DNA from: a candidate division WWE3 bacterium GW2011_GWC2_41_23
GTDB lineage: Bacteria > Patescibacteriota > WWE3 > UBA101185 > UBA10185
Direction: 5' to 3'
Assembly: GCA_000996895.1 (NCBI GenBank)
Contig: LCBB01000006.1
Span: 1-52,130 of the forward strand
Length of the DNA stretch: 52,130 nt
In this document: positions 26,767 to 34,794 of the stretch, one piece after another
Numbering within the stretch: the first letter of the stretch is position 1
Layout of the letters: every line of letters starts with the position of its first letter
Notes under the pieces: model-generated
Told to the model about the DNA's origin: nothing
Databases searched by the model: none
The model's input: only the letters and a program-made list of their open reading frames with translations
Translations under genes and position numbers: made by a program

Positions 26767-28961
26767 TCCGCTTCCTCAATCTTTTCAGCTCTTACTGTCG
26801 CAGGACACAAACTCTTAGGTACAACCGACCCCTTAATAAACACATCTGTTCTGCTGCATCCTTCATCCTTCTTAACAAACACTCCCGAAGGCATGTCAAA
26901 AATCTCATCGGCTTTTTCCGCCAAAACCTCGGACATAATTCTGTTCCAAATTGGTGCCGCTCCTGTTAATCCCGAGGCCATGTACTTATTCATCGGCTTG
27001 TTGTCGTTATTTCCCACCCACACCCCGACCGTGTACGAAGGAGTGAAACCGAAAGTCCAGTTGTCTTTTATTTGGTCCGTCGTCCCTGTTTTTACTGCTA
27101 TATGTTTGTCAGGGACGGTAAGAAAGTTTCTAGTACCGAAAGCCGGAAGTCTCGCCTGATTATCCGATAAAATGTGCCACATCAGATAGGACACCTCTTC
27201 CGATATTACCTGCCGGGGATAAACCTGCTTTTTCGAAAAAATCTCGTACCCTCTTCCGTCTCTTATGGAAATAATAGAACAAGGCTCGGCGTAGGCTCCC
27301 TTTCTCGCCAGTGTTGTGTAAACGTTAGCGAGATCCAGCAACCTTACTTCTTTTCCTCCAAGTGTGACTGACAAACCGTACGAACCGTCAACTTTCCAGT
27401 TGGTAAGCCCCATATCATGTCCTAAAGCCACTATATTATCGGGGCCTAATGCTTTGGCCACTTTTACCGCCGGTACATTATAAGAATTAGCCAAAGCACT
27501 TCTTAACGTAACATCTCCGTGGTATCTGCCGTCGTAATTAACGGGTTTATAAGATTCCGAACCGGGAGATTTATAAGTAATAGGCGAATCCTTCAAAATG
27601 GTCGCGGGAGTAAATTTATCAGCCAGCGCCAGCGAGTACGTGACCGGTTTTATAGACGAACCCGGCTGTCTGTAAGAAATTACAACATCGTAAGCTCCCC
27701 AGCCCGGAGCAAAATAATCCAATGAACCCACATAAGATAATATCTCAACATTTTTTACGTCGAGAACTACAGAAGCTCCGTTGGTAAAACCGTACTTTGT
27801 TCCTTTTTGAACTTCGTCAAAAATTATTGCTTCGGCTTTTTGCTGCAGCTTATAATCTAAAGTGGTTGTAACCTTCAGACCACCGCGGTTAACAAAGTTG
27901 CTGCCGTACATATTTTCCAGCGTTTGCCTGACATAATTTACAAAGTGGGGTGCCCCTATAAAATCTTTCTGAGGTGAGATATTCAATTCTTGGGAAAACG
28001 CCGCCGTTGCTTCCTCACTATTTATGTAGCCCAGTGAAAACATCCGGTCCAATACATATTTTTGTCTTTCCTTTGCTATACCGAGATCGTTTAATGGAGA
28101 GTAAAGGGACGGGGACGAAGGCAGACCTGCCAACATTGCGGATTCAGCTAAATTCAGTTCCCACGCATTTTTCCCGAAATATTTCTGAGATGCCGACTGA
28201 ATACCCCAGGCATTTCCGCCGTACGCAATGTTGTTGAGATACATTTCCAAGATTTGCTCTTTAGAATATTTGGCTTCTACCATCACGGATAAAACTGCCT
28301 CCTTAACTTTTCTAGAGAAAGTTCTTTCGGGGGTTAATAAAACATTCTTAACCAGCTGCTGTGTGATTGTCGAGCCTCCCTGCTTATCTCCGTCCATAAA
28401 TGTCTTTCTAAAAGCTCTGAGTATGCTGTCGGGCCTGAGTCCTCCGTGAATGTAGAAAAGTGAATCCTCGACCGCAATCGTCGCATCTATAGCGTTTTCC
28501 GGAATACGGTCAAGTTTAACCGGATCATATTTTTTATCTGCGTAGATTTCATAAAGTAGGACACCGTTGCGGTCGAGTATTTGTGTGGGTCCGTATTTCT
28601 GCTCAATTGTCAGCATTTCCGGGCTCGGTAATTCTTTAAACCAGGAGTGCACAACATAGGGAACAAACACAAACAAAAGCGTTATCAAAGCACCGAGCAG
28701 AAAGAGTCGGATTTTCTTAAAAATGCTGTTTAACAACGCCAACATAAACACCGGAATTTCTAAAATTCTTTTTACACTTTTTGGTATTTGCAAACGGGGT
28801 ACTTTTATTTTTGGAAATACAAAAAATAAGTGCTTCTTCTTACGTTTGATAACTTTTTTTATAGATTTATTTACACGGTCATGAAGATGGAGAAAAAAGT
28901 AGCCGAAGGTTTTAGGAAGTTTTAATAAGAATGCACCAATTTTAATTGGAGTGTTTAGCAT
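26763..28961 (-). CDS. Class A penicillin-binding protein (PBP1A-like)
   Basis: Bifunctional wall synthase, 732 residues. A long basic cytoplasmic tail (about 80 residues, rich in Lys/Arg) precedes one membrane helix (85-104). The GT51 transglycosylase shows AVEDSLFYIHGG (catalytic Glu165) and GGSTITQQLVKN. The transpeptidase shows GSSIKP (SxxK), SYNVP (SxN) and KTGTTD. A ~60-residue extension after KTG ends in a Lys/Glu-rich tail. A -10 TAAAAT lies 12 nt before the ATG. It complements ftsI and ftsW and shows that the organism polymerises and cross-links peptidoglycan. Symbol withheld because PBP1A-like paralogues are common. Confidence 0.94.
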   Translation of the reverse strand: MLNTPIKIGAFLLKLPKTFGYFFLHLHDRVNKSIKKVIKRKKKHLFFVFPKIKVPRLQIPKSVKRILEIPVFMLALLNSIFKKIRLFLLGALITLLFVFVPYVVHSWFKELPSPEMLTIEQKYGPTQILDRNGVLLYEIYADKKYDPVKLDRIPENAIDATIAVEDSLFYIHGGLRPDSILRAFRKTFMDGDKQGGSTITQQLVKNVLLTPERTFSRKVKEAVLSVMVEAKYSKEQILEMYLNNIAYGGNAWGIQSASQKYFGKNAWELNLAESAMLAGLPSSPSLYSPLNDLGIAKERQKYVLDRMFSLGYINSEEATAAFSQELNISPQKDFIGAPHFVNYVRQTLENMYGSNFVNRGGLKVTTTLDYKLQQKAEAIIFDEVQKGTKYGFTNGASVVLDVKNVEILSYVGSLDYFAPGWGAYDVVISYRQPGSSIKPVTYSLALADKFTPATILKDSPITYKSPGSESYKPVNYDGRYHGDVTLRSALANSYNVPAVKVAKALGPDNIVALGHDMGLTNWKVDGSYGLSVTLGGKEVRLLDLANVYTTLARKGAYAEPCSIISIRDGRGYEIFSKKQVYPRQVISEEVSYLMWHILSDNQARLPAFGTRNFLTVPDKHIAVKTGTTDQIKDNWTFGFTPSYTVGVWVGNNDNKPMNKYMASGLTGAAPIWNRIMSEVLAEKADEIFDMPSGVFVKKDEGCSRTDVFIKGSVVPKSLCPATVRAEKIEEAD

Positions 28962-28973
28962 CTATCTGAGCAG

Positions 28974-28979
28974 ATTTTA
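28974..28979 (-). promoter_or_regulatory. -10 of the class A PBP gene
   Basis: TAAAAT on the minus strand ends 12 nt before the ATG, predicting a leader of about 5 nt. Confidence 0.35.
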
Positions 28980-29082
28980 GTTTAGGATTTTTAGAGAGTC
29001 AACAGATATTTTGTGGTCTTTTTATGCCTTAGTTACGCTATTTTCAGAACGTCTTTTTAATACTAAGATGCCGGTTAGTATA

Positions 29083-31080
29083 TTAATCTAGAAGTTTTTT
29101 TAACTCGCGTACCCTATCGCGTAACACCGCCGCTTTTTCAAAATTCAAAACCTCAGCTTCGTAAACCATTTCCTTTTCAAGATTTTTAATCTCTTTTTTC
29201 AATTCTTTAGGGGGCAATTGTCGATAATCTATATCCTCGCGTCCGTGTCTTTTCCCGCGTTGTTCGTCCAACACTTCTTCCAGTTCTTCATCTATAAGTT
29301 TTTCGCGGCGCGGTTTCGATATATTTTGAGGTTCTAAACCGTGTTCGGTGTTGTATTTAACTTGGATGGCGCGCCTTCTGTCTACTTCCGCAATCGCTCT
29401 TTTCATGCTTCCCGTCATATTGTCCGCGTACATTACTACCTCTCCGGAAATATGCCTCGCTGCCCTTCCCATAGTCTGAATTAGAGAAGTTTCGGACCTT
29501 AAAAACCCTTCTTTGTCAGCATCCAAAATTGCTACTAAAGAAACTTCGGGCAAGTCCAAACCTTCACGAAGTAAATTAATTCCGACCAATACGTCATATT
29601 TTCCGCTTCGTAGATTATCCAAAATATCGGTTCTTTCCAAAGTATCGATATCCGAGTGTAAGTAGGTTACTTTAATTCCCTTTTCCGTCATGTATTCGGC
29701 CATTTCCTCGGCCATTCTTTTAGTTAACGTTGTGATGAGCACTCTTTCTTTTCTCGCGATTCTTTCTTTAACTTTTCCCAGCAAATCTTCTATCTGTCCT
29801 TTAGAGGGAAGCATTGTTACTTTGGGGTCAATGATCCCGGTAGGTCTGATTAATATTTCAGCGACGTTGTTTTCCGATTTTTCTAATTCCCACTCGTCGG
29901 GTGTAGCACTTACATAAATAACCTGGTTAACTCTTTGCTCAAATTCATCAAAATTCAAAGGTCTGTTGTCCATAGCCGAAGGAAGTCTAAAACCGTAATC
30001 GACAAGAACCTGTTTTCTTGAGCGGTCCCCGTTATGCATTCCCCGTACCTGAGGAACCGTAATATGAGATTCGTCTATTACCAACAAATAATCTTTAGGA
30101 AAATATTCCATTAATGAGTGCGGAGCGTCTCCGGGATTTCTTCCGTCAAAATACCTGGAATAATTTTCAATTCCTTTGCAGTACCCGATCTCCTGTATCA
30201 TTTCCAAATCGTAATTTGTTCTCTGCTCGAGACGGTAAGCTTCCAGCTGTTTGCCGCCTTTTCTCAAAAAATCCAACCTTAAAGCCAGGTCTTCTTTTAT
30301 TTGAGCCAGGGCGGCTACGCGGGTTTCTTCCGGGGCAACGTAATGCTTCGCCGGGTAAATTACCACCATTTCCTGAAATTGTTGTTGCACATATTGCCCT
30401 GTCAGAGGGTCCATGTAGTTTATACTAATTAGAGTATCGTCGGAGAGCTCGAGTCTGACCGCGTGATCCTGGTAAGCCAGGTAAACATCTATAACGTCCC
30501 CTGTTACGCGGTACGTACCGCGGTAAAAATCGTACTCAGACCGGTCGTAATAAATCTGGGAAAGTCTTTTTAATAAATCTATCTTCCTTATTTTCATTCC
30601 GGTCCTTAATTCCAAAGCTACCTTCGAATATTCTGCCGGACTTCCCAAGTTATAAATGCACGAAACCGACGAAACAACTATGACGTCTTTTCTGGTCATT
30701 AATGAAGTGGTCGCTGAAAGTCTTAACTTATCTATCTTTTCGTTTATATCGGAATCTTTTTCTATGTAAGTGTCGGTTGAAGGTATGTAACTTTCGGGCT
30801 GGTAGTAGTCGTAGTAACTTACAAAATATTCGACGGCGTTTTCAGGAAAGAACTCACGGAACTCCTGATAAAGCTGGGCGGCCAATGTTTTATTATGTGA
30901 AATTATAAGGGTCGGTTTTTGTACATTTTTGATAACGTTCGCAATTGCAAATGTTTTTCCGCTTCCTGTAACACCTAACAACACCTGATCTCTGACACCG
31001 GACTCAAGTTTTTTTGTGAGTTGCTCTATTGCGGCAGGCTGGTCACCGGTGGGTTGAAAAGGAGAAACTAATTTAAACAT
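29083..31080 (-). CDS. uvrB: Excinuclease ABC subunit B
   Basis: Damage-verifying helicase-like subunit of nucleotide excision repair, 665 residues. It has Walker A GVTGSGKTFA, the YYDYYQPESYIPSTDTYIE beta-hairpin region that inserts into DNA, the LVIDESH Walker B, helicase motif VI QTMGRAARH and a C-terminal UVR domain (FEKAAVLRDRVRELKKLL) that binds UvrC. The start MFKLVSPFQPTGDQP at 31080 matches the family and lies 8 nt after extended -10 TGATAAAAT; the GTG at 31098 lies on that promoter. Confidence 0.97.
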   Translation of the reverse strand: MFKLVSPFQPTGDQPAAIEQLTKKLESGVRDQVLLGVTGSGKTFAIANVIKNVQKPTLIISHNKTLAAQLYQEFREFFPENAVEYFVSYYDYYQPESYIPSTDTYIEKDSDINEKIDKLRLSATTSLMTRKDVIVVSSVSCIYNLGSPAEYSKVALELRTGMKIRKIDLLKRLSQIYYDRSEYDFYRGTYRVTGDVIDVYLAYQDHAVRLELSDDTLISINYMDPLTGQYVQQQFQEMVVIYPAKHYVAPEETRVAALAQIKEDLALRLDFLRKGGKQLEAYRLEQRTNYDLEMIQEIGYCKGIENYSRYFDGRNPGDAPHSLMEYFPKDYLLVIDESHITVPQVRGMHNGDRSRKQVLVDYGFRLPSAMDNRPLNFDEFEQRVNQVIYVSATPDEWELEKSENNVAEILIRPTGIIDPKVTMLPSKGQIEDLLGKVKERIARKERVLITTLTKRMAEEMAEYMTEKGIKVTYLHSDIDTLERTDILDNLRSGKYDVLVGINLLREGLDLPEVSLVAILDADKEGFLRSETSLIQTMGRAARHISGEVVMYADNMTGSMKRAIAEVDRRRAIQVKYNTEHGLEPQNISKPRREKLIDEELEEVLDEQRGKRHGREDIDYRQLPPKELKKEIKNLEKEMVYEAEVLNFEKAAVLRDRVRELKKLLD

Positions 31081-31088
31081 CAAAAAAG

Positions 31089-31097
31089 ATTTTATCA
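31089..31097 (-). promoter_or_regulatory. Extended -10 of uvrB
   Basis: TGATAAAAT on the minus strand ends 8 nt before the uvrB ATG, and no ribosome binding site is present. Confidence 0.55.
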
Positions 31098-31147
31098 CAC
31101 TTTTGGGTTTTATTTGGTAATTATTTGCTTTAAGAGCCGAAAAATAA

Positions 31148-31153
31148 TATACT
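31148..31153 (+). promoter_or_regulatory. -10 of the 52-aa gene
   Basis: TATACT lies 32 nt before the ATG at 31186, allowing a leader of about 25 nt with a full Shine-Dalgarno sequence. TTTGCT lies 18 nt upstream as a poor -35. Confidence 0.45.
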
Positions 31154-31185
31154 GAGAGTTGGCCTAAATATCAAAGGAGGAGAAA

Positions 31186-31344
31186 ATGAACGAATCTAAG
31201 TGGGCCCGCTACGAAGCGGAAGCACACAGGGCGGCGGCAATGGTTTTCTGGGCAGATTTCTTTAAGATTCTAGGAATCCTATTAACTTCCTGGCAAACTT
31301 ACGTCTTTGCTTTTGTAGTTTGGGGGCTGATTAAAATATTTTGA
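31186..31344 (+). CDS. Small membrane protein (52 aa)
   Basis: Unrecognised, but well supported as a gene: strong AAAGGAGGAG ribosome binding site immediately upstream, a -10 element, and an intrinsic terminator downstream, so it is a complete single-gene transcription unit between uvrB and lexA. The 52 residues begin MNESKWARYEAEAHRAAA, an amphipathic charged/alanine helix, followed by a hydrophobic, aromatic-rich stretch (VFWADFFKILGILLTSW, then TYVFAFVVWGLIKIF) with one or two membrane helices. Toxin-like, SOS-linked small membrane proteins exist in other bacteria, but nothing in the sequence proves such a role. Confidence 0.7.
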   Translation: MNESKWARYEAEAHRAAAMVFWADFFKILGILLTSWQTYVFAFVVWGLIKIF

Positions 31345-31412
31345 TAACCAACATCTGCCGGGCTTTTTCGGGATCCCTACCCATCCACACATACCTACGC
31401 CCGGTACCACAT

Positions 31413-31449
31413 ATGCCGTGAAACCCTTTAAAAGCTTCACGGCATTTTT
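31413..31449 (+). terminator. Intrinsic terminator after the 52-aa gene
   Basis: Perfect 10-bp stem ATGCCGTGAA / TTCACGGCAT (arms 31413-31422 and 31436-31445), 13-nt loop, then TTTTTCTTCTT. It lies between the small gene and the lexA -35. Confidence 0.85.
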
Positions 31450-31453
31450 CTTC

Positions 31454-31483
31454 TTGACATCTTCGTATAATATTCGGTAGTAT
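31454..31483 (+). promoter_or_regulatory. lexA promoter with dyad operator candidate
   Basis: TTGACA (31454-31459) and TAGTAT (31478-31483) are spaced by 18 bp. The spacer holds the dyad CGTATAATATTCG (31464-31476; CGnATAnTATnCG), well placed for LexA autorepression. It differs from both the E. coli CTGT-N8-ACAG and the Gram-positive GAAC-N4-GTTC boxes. Confidence 0.5.
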
Positions 31484-31529
31484 AAAAGCACCAAAGAAAA
31501 GCCGTAACAATTTCTTGAGGAGGAAAATA

Positions 31530-32162
31530 ATGAGTCCCGTAACACTTTATAAAAGACAAAAACAAATTTTAGACTATATTTCCCAATATATTCAGGTTAA
31601 CGGCCATTCCCCAACCCTGCAGGAAATCGCAAATTCCATGGATTTATCATCTTTAGCTACGGTACACGAGCATATTCAGGCTTTAGAGAAAAAAGGCGTC
31701 ATCAAGAAATACGAAGGTTCGGTTAGAGGTATTGAAATTTTGGACAGAACTTTTAATACATCCTTGTCGGCCGTAGAACTACCTCTAGTGGGCTACATCG
31801 CTGCCGGTGAACCGATTGAGGCAATAGAGAATCCTTTGGCCACCGTTACCGTAAGCTCGGACATTGTCTCCAAAACAAAAAGGTGTTTCGTACTGCAGGT
31901 CAAAGGAGATTCAATGATAGACATGGGTATTTTCGACGGGGACCACGTGGTAATTCAACAGCAGAACACAGCCGGGGATGGACAAATAATCGTGGCACTC
32001 ATAGATAACGAATTTGCCACTTTAAAAACGCTTTATCACGAAAAAAACGGACAGATAAGACTTCAGCCGGCGAATGCCAAGATGGATCCGATTTTTGTAG
32101 AACCAAAAAGCCTAAGCATACAGGGAGTCGTAACAGGGGTAATAAGAAGATTTAAAAACTAG
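31530..32162 (+). CDS. lexA: SOS repressor LexA
   Basis: Self-cleaving repressor of the DNA-damage response, 210 residues. Winged helix-turn-helix at residues 1-70 ([16 protein letters not shown] recognition region), cleavage site Ala92-Gly93 in YIAAGEP, and catalytic Ser128 (KGDSMID) and Lys166 (FATLKTL). The start is the ATG at 31530, 6 nt after GAGGAGG; the in-frame TTG at 31515 lies on that ribosome binding site. It is one of few first genes here with a full leader and Shine-Dalgarno sequence. All three uvr genes lie within 14 kb, but I do not see its candidate operator repeated at their promoters. Confidence 0.97.
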   Translation: MSPVTLYKRQKQILDYISQYIQVNGHSPTLQEIANSMDLSSLATVHEHIQALEKKGVIKKYEGSVRGIEILDRTFNTSLSAVELPLVGYIAAGEPIEAIENPLATVTVSSDIVSKTKRCFVLQVKGDSMIDMGIFDGDHVVIQQQNTAGDGQIIVALIDNEFATLKTLYHEKNGQIRLQPANAKMDPIFVEPKSLSIQGVVTGVIRRFKN

Positions 32163-32794
32163 GCTCTTCTTTTTTATTGCCCGAGCGTGATTTGCTTTTT
32201 ATAAACTCAGCAACCATCGGCATCACCGACAGGAAAATGATAACAAAAACAACTAGAGAAAAGTTTTCTTTTACCTTAGGTATGTTGCCGAAAAAGTATC
32301 CCGCGAAAAGAAAGCAGGCAACCCACACCAGCCCCCCTAAAATGTTATACGCAATGAAATGTCTATAACTCATCTTTCCTATTCCCGCTACAAACGGAGC
32401 AAAAGTCCTTACAATAGGTATAAAACGCGCTAAAAATATAGTTTTACCCCTGAGTTTTATCGATATGTTCCTTCTTTATGGGAAGTTTGGGATTGCTGAT
32501 GATTTTTTCTCCAAAAAAATGTCCGATCCAATAGTTTACTGTATCTCCCAAAAAGGCTGCTAACCAAAGTAAAAAGAAAAGTAAGACTATGTTAAATGAT
32601 CCGAGAGCCGCAAAGGCGCCTGCAGCAAAAAGAAGAGAGTCTCCCGGAAGAAACGGCGTAAAAACCAATCCTGTTTCTATAAAAATGATTACAAATAAAA
32701 TTAAATAGGATAACGTTCCGTACTGAGCGATTATTTCCCCCAAATGAACATCTATATGCAAGACGAACGAAATAATTCCTGAAATTATGTCCAT
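32152..32794 (-). pseudogene. DedA-family membrane protein, frameshifted
   Basis: DedA proteins are polytopic membrane proteins (SNARE-associated/VTT fold), some linked to undecaprenyl-phosphate or lipid recycling. The N-terminal part (32794-32444) contains FTPFLPGDSLLFAAG and ends at HIDKTQG-stop. The C-terminal part continues in the +1 frame ([24 protein letters not shown], then [10 protein letters not shown]) to 32152. Relatives usually have about seven residues (like AFFEKHG) between KTQ and GKT, so a deletion of about 20 nt fits. A programmed +1 shift at GGG-TAA or an assembly error are alternatives. The start follows extended -10 TGTTATCAT by 6 nt. Its 3' end overlaps the lexA 3' end by 11 nt. 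Confidence 0.8.
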
Positions 32795-32800
32795 TTCAAG

Positions 32801-32809
32801 ATGATAACA
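32801..32809 (-). promoter_or_regulatory. Extended -10 of dedA
   Basis: TGTTATCAT on the minus strand ends 6 nt before the dedA ATG, in a 35-bp intergenic region shared with the divergent phosphoglycerate mutase promoter. Confidence 0.55.
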
Positions 32810-32814
32810 TTTTG

Positions 32815-32823
32815 TGCTACGAT
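32815..32823 (+). promoter_or_regulatory. Extended -10 of the phosphoglycerate mutase gene
   Basis: TGCTACGAT fits TGnTAnnnT and ends 6 nt before the ATG at 32830. Together with the dedA element it makes a face-off promoter pair. Confidence 0.55.
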
Positions 32824-32829
32824 TTAAAA

Positions 32830-33528
32830 ATGATAGATACTGCCCTTCTGAATGATTATTATAAGAAGTACGGCAAAAAGAAAGTCGACGAAGCGCTCAG
32901 CTTATTAAACTACAAAAGTGCGGACGTCATGCCTAAAAATGAGGCTCGCGACAAACCTGTGATGTACATTTTCAGGCACGGGCAGACTGAAGACAACGCA
33001 AATTTTGTGTTCAGCGGTTGGCGTGATTCTGCGCTAACGGATAAAGGCAAGGAACAGGCACTGGAACTGGCGGAAAAAATAAAAGACAAGAAAATTCATA
33101 TGTTAATCTCCTCCCCCCAAATAAGAGCTGTAGATACAATGAAAATTGCATTTTCACATAATAAGAAAGCCGCACTTTTGGAAATAAACACCGACGAACG
33201 TATAAAAGAACGTTCTTACGGCGTACTACAAGGCAAAAGTAAGCTGGAAATTCAGCTGGAAGATCCGAAGTTATCATTAAAAATAAGACGTTCGTTCGAT
33301 TACCAACCCGATGAAGGCGAAAGCATAAAAATGGTTTGTGAAAGAGTAAAAGCTTTTTGCGATGAAATGGTACCTCTAATGAAACAGCACAAAATAAACA
33401 TAGCAGTTTCTTGTCACGGAAATTCAATCAGAGGTTTTAGGAAATATTTTGAAAACTTGTCGGATGAAGAAACTGCGACAGTGGAAACTCCTCTGGCTAA
33501 AGACTACGCCGCATACACCATAGAATAA
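32830..33528 (+). CDS. Phosphoglycerate mutase, histidine phosphatase superfamily
   Basis: Likely interconverts 3- and 2-phosphoglycerate. After a ~45-residue N-terminal extension, the core shows the FRHGQTEDN catalytic His loop, FSGWRDSALTDKGKEQA, ERSYGVLQG, RRSFDYQPDEGES and SCHGNSIRG (second His). The GW-D and RRS-DEGES segments resemble cofactor-dependent GpmA more than general phosphatases. Convergent enolase starts its stop codon at the next base, and ppsA follows, so three steps between 3-phosphoglycerate and pyruvate are together. The ATG at 32830 lies 6 nt after an extended -10; the in-frame TTG at 32812 would fall within it. Confidence 0.85.
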   Translation: MIDTALLNDYYKKYGKKKVDEALSLLNYKSADVMPKNEARDKPVMYIFRHGQTEDNANFVFSGWRDSALTDKGKEQALELAEKIKDKKIHMLISSPQIRAVDTMKIAFSHNKKAALLEINTDERIKERSYGVLQGKSKLEIQLEDPKLSLKIRRSFDYQPDEGESIKMVCERVKAFCDEMVPLMKQHKINIAVSCHGNSIRGFRKYFENLSDEETATVETPLAKDYAAYTIE

Positions 33529-34761
33529 TTATTTGTTGTGAGCGTTGAAAATCTGCAAAAGTCTGTTGTATTTCACTACCCTTTCGCCTCTCACAGGTGC
33601 ACCGGACTTAATAAAATCCGCGCCGACCGCCAGCGAAAGATCGGCAATAAAAGTATCTTCTCCTGTTTCTCCGCTTCTGTGTGAAACTATAATTTTCATT
33701 CCAGCTTTTTGAGCATTACGTACAAACTCAAACGTTTCCGATAATGTTCCGACCTGATTGGGCTTCACAATAACCGCGTTAGCGAGTTTTCTGTCTACCG
33801 CGTTTTTTAGAAACTTCGGGTTTGTAACAACGAGATCATCTCCCACAACCATCAAACGACTGCCGACGGCCTTCGTAAATTTTGCCCATGCTTCGGCGTC
33901 CCCTTCATAAAATGGATCTTCAAGATAAATCAAAGGGTATGTTGTTAGTAAATCTATATACATTTGTGACATTTTGTTGCTGTCAAGTGTCTTTTTTTCT
34001 TCTTTTATTAAGTAGGAATTATGCATATAGAAAGAACCGGCCGCTACGTCCATTCCCATAAAAAGCTGCTCACCCAATTTGTAACTTTGAGAAGCGGCTT
34101 TGGAGATATATTGAAGTGCTTTGGAAACGGTTAAGTTATTCGGAGCAAAACCGCCCTCATCACCAACGTCTACATCGAGCCCGTCTTTTATAAGAATTTC
34201 CTTAAGATTGTGGTAAACCACAACTCCCATTTCCAAAGCTTTATCAAAAGGAAGCGTGGGTGAGGGTATTGCCATAAATTCCTGAAACGAAAGGCTGTTG
34301 TGGGAATGCAAGCCGCCGTTAATTATATTAAAGACAGGCACGGGAAATTTTAGCTTGGCGCTAGGATCTTTTTTCGGTGTGTACAAATGGGCTAAGTATT
34401 CATAAAGCTCCATTTTTTTAGATTTCGCAGACGCCTTCGCAACAGCTAAAGAAACGGAAAGGATGCTATTCCCCCCAAGGTGTTTCTTATTTGTCGTACC
34501 GTCCATATCAAGAAGAATCTGATCTATCACGAACTGCTCCGTAGGATCTTCCCCCTCTAAAGCATCGTTTATAGCCGTGCTTACAATATCAACGGCTCTT
34601 TCAACCGGAATATAAACAGCCTCATTCTCCCCTTTAGAAGCACCGTCGGGAATTGCCTGACTGCCTTCAGATCCGTCATCTAAGGTGACTTTGGTCTCGA
34701 TAGTCCAGTCGCCCCTGGAGTTTAAAATCTTTTGGCAGGTTATGCTTTTTATCTTTGGCAT
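33529..34761 (-). CDS. eno: Enolase
   Basis: Interconverts 2-phosphoglycerate and phosphoenolpyruvate, 410 residues. Catalytic and metal residues are visible: INGGLHSHNS, FQEFMAIP (Glu), GDEGGFAPN (Glu), MDVAAGSFY (Asp), LEDPFYEGD (Glu), GDDL (Asp), VKPNQVGTLSE (Lys), SHRSGETGED (His) and KSGAPVRGERV (Lys). The N-terminal loops are unusual: SRGDWT for the normal SRGNPT, and IPDGASKG for VPSGASTG, although the metal-binding Ser is kept. TACAAA lies 6 nt before the ATG. It lies 33 nt downstream of ppsA and may be read from either promoter. Confidence 0.96.
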   Translation of the reverse strand: MPKIKSITCQKILNSRGDWTIETKVTLDDGSEGSQAIPDGASKGENEAVYIPVERAVDIVSTAINDALEGEDPTEQFVIDQILLDMDGTTNKKHLGGNSILSVSLAVAKASAKSKKMELYEYLAHLYTPKKDPSAKLKFPVPVFNIINGGLHSHNSLSFQEFMAIPSPTLPFDKALEMGVVVYHNLKEILIKDGLDVDVGDEGGFAPNNLTVSKALQYISKAASQSYKLGEQLFMGMDVAAGSFYMHNSYLIKEEKKTLDSNKMSQMYIDLLTTYPLIYLEDPFYEGDAEAWAKFTKAVGSRLMVVGDDLVVTNPKFLKNAVDRKLANAVIVKPNQVGTLSETFEFVRNAQKAGMKIIVSHRSGETGEDTFIADLSLAVGADFIKSGAPVRGERVVKYNRLLQIFNAHNK

Positions 34762-34767
34762 TATTAT

Positions 34768-34773
34768 TTTGTA
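34768..34773 (-). promoter_or_regulatory. -10-like element of eno
   Basis: TACAAA on the minus strand ends 6 nt before the eno ATG; weak match but in the recurrent position. Confidence 0.3.
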
Positions 34774-34794
34774 GTAGACCGGTTAGCCCGTTCT

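Noticed and set aside
31357-31405. GCCGGGC / GCCCGGT inverted repeat as a small structured RNA (SRP RNA or similar)
   Set aside because: Only 6 bp pair across a 35-nt loop, and no SRP RNA or tmRNA signature bases are present on either strand.
31454-31471. TTGACA with TATAAT at 31466 as the lexA promoter
   Set aside because: Spacer of only 6 bp is not usable; TAGTAT at 31478 with an 18-bp spacer is better.
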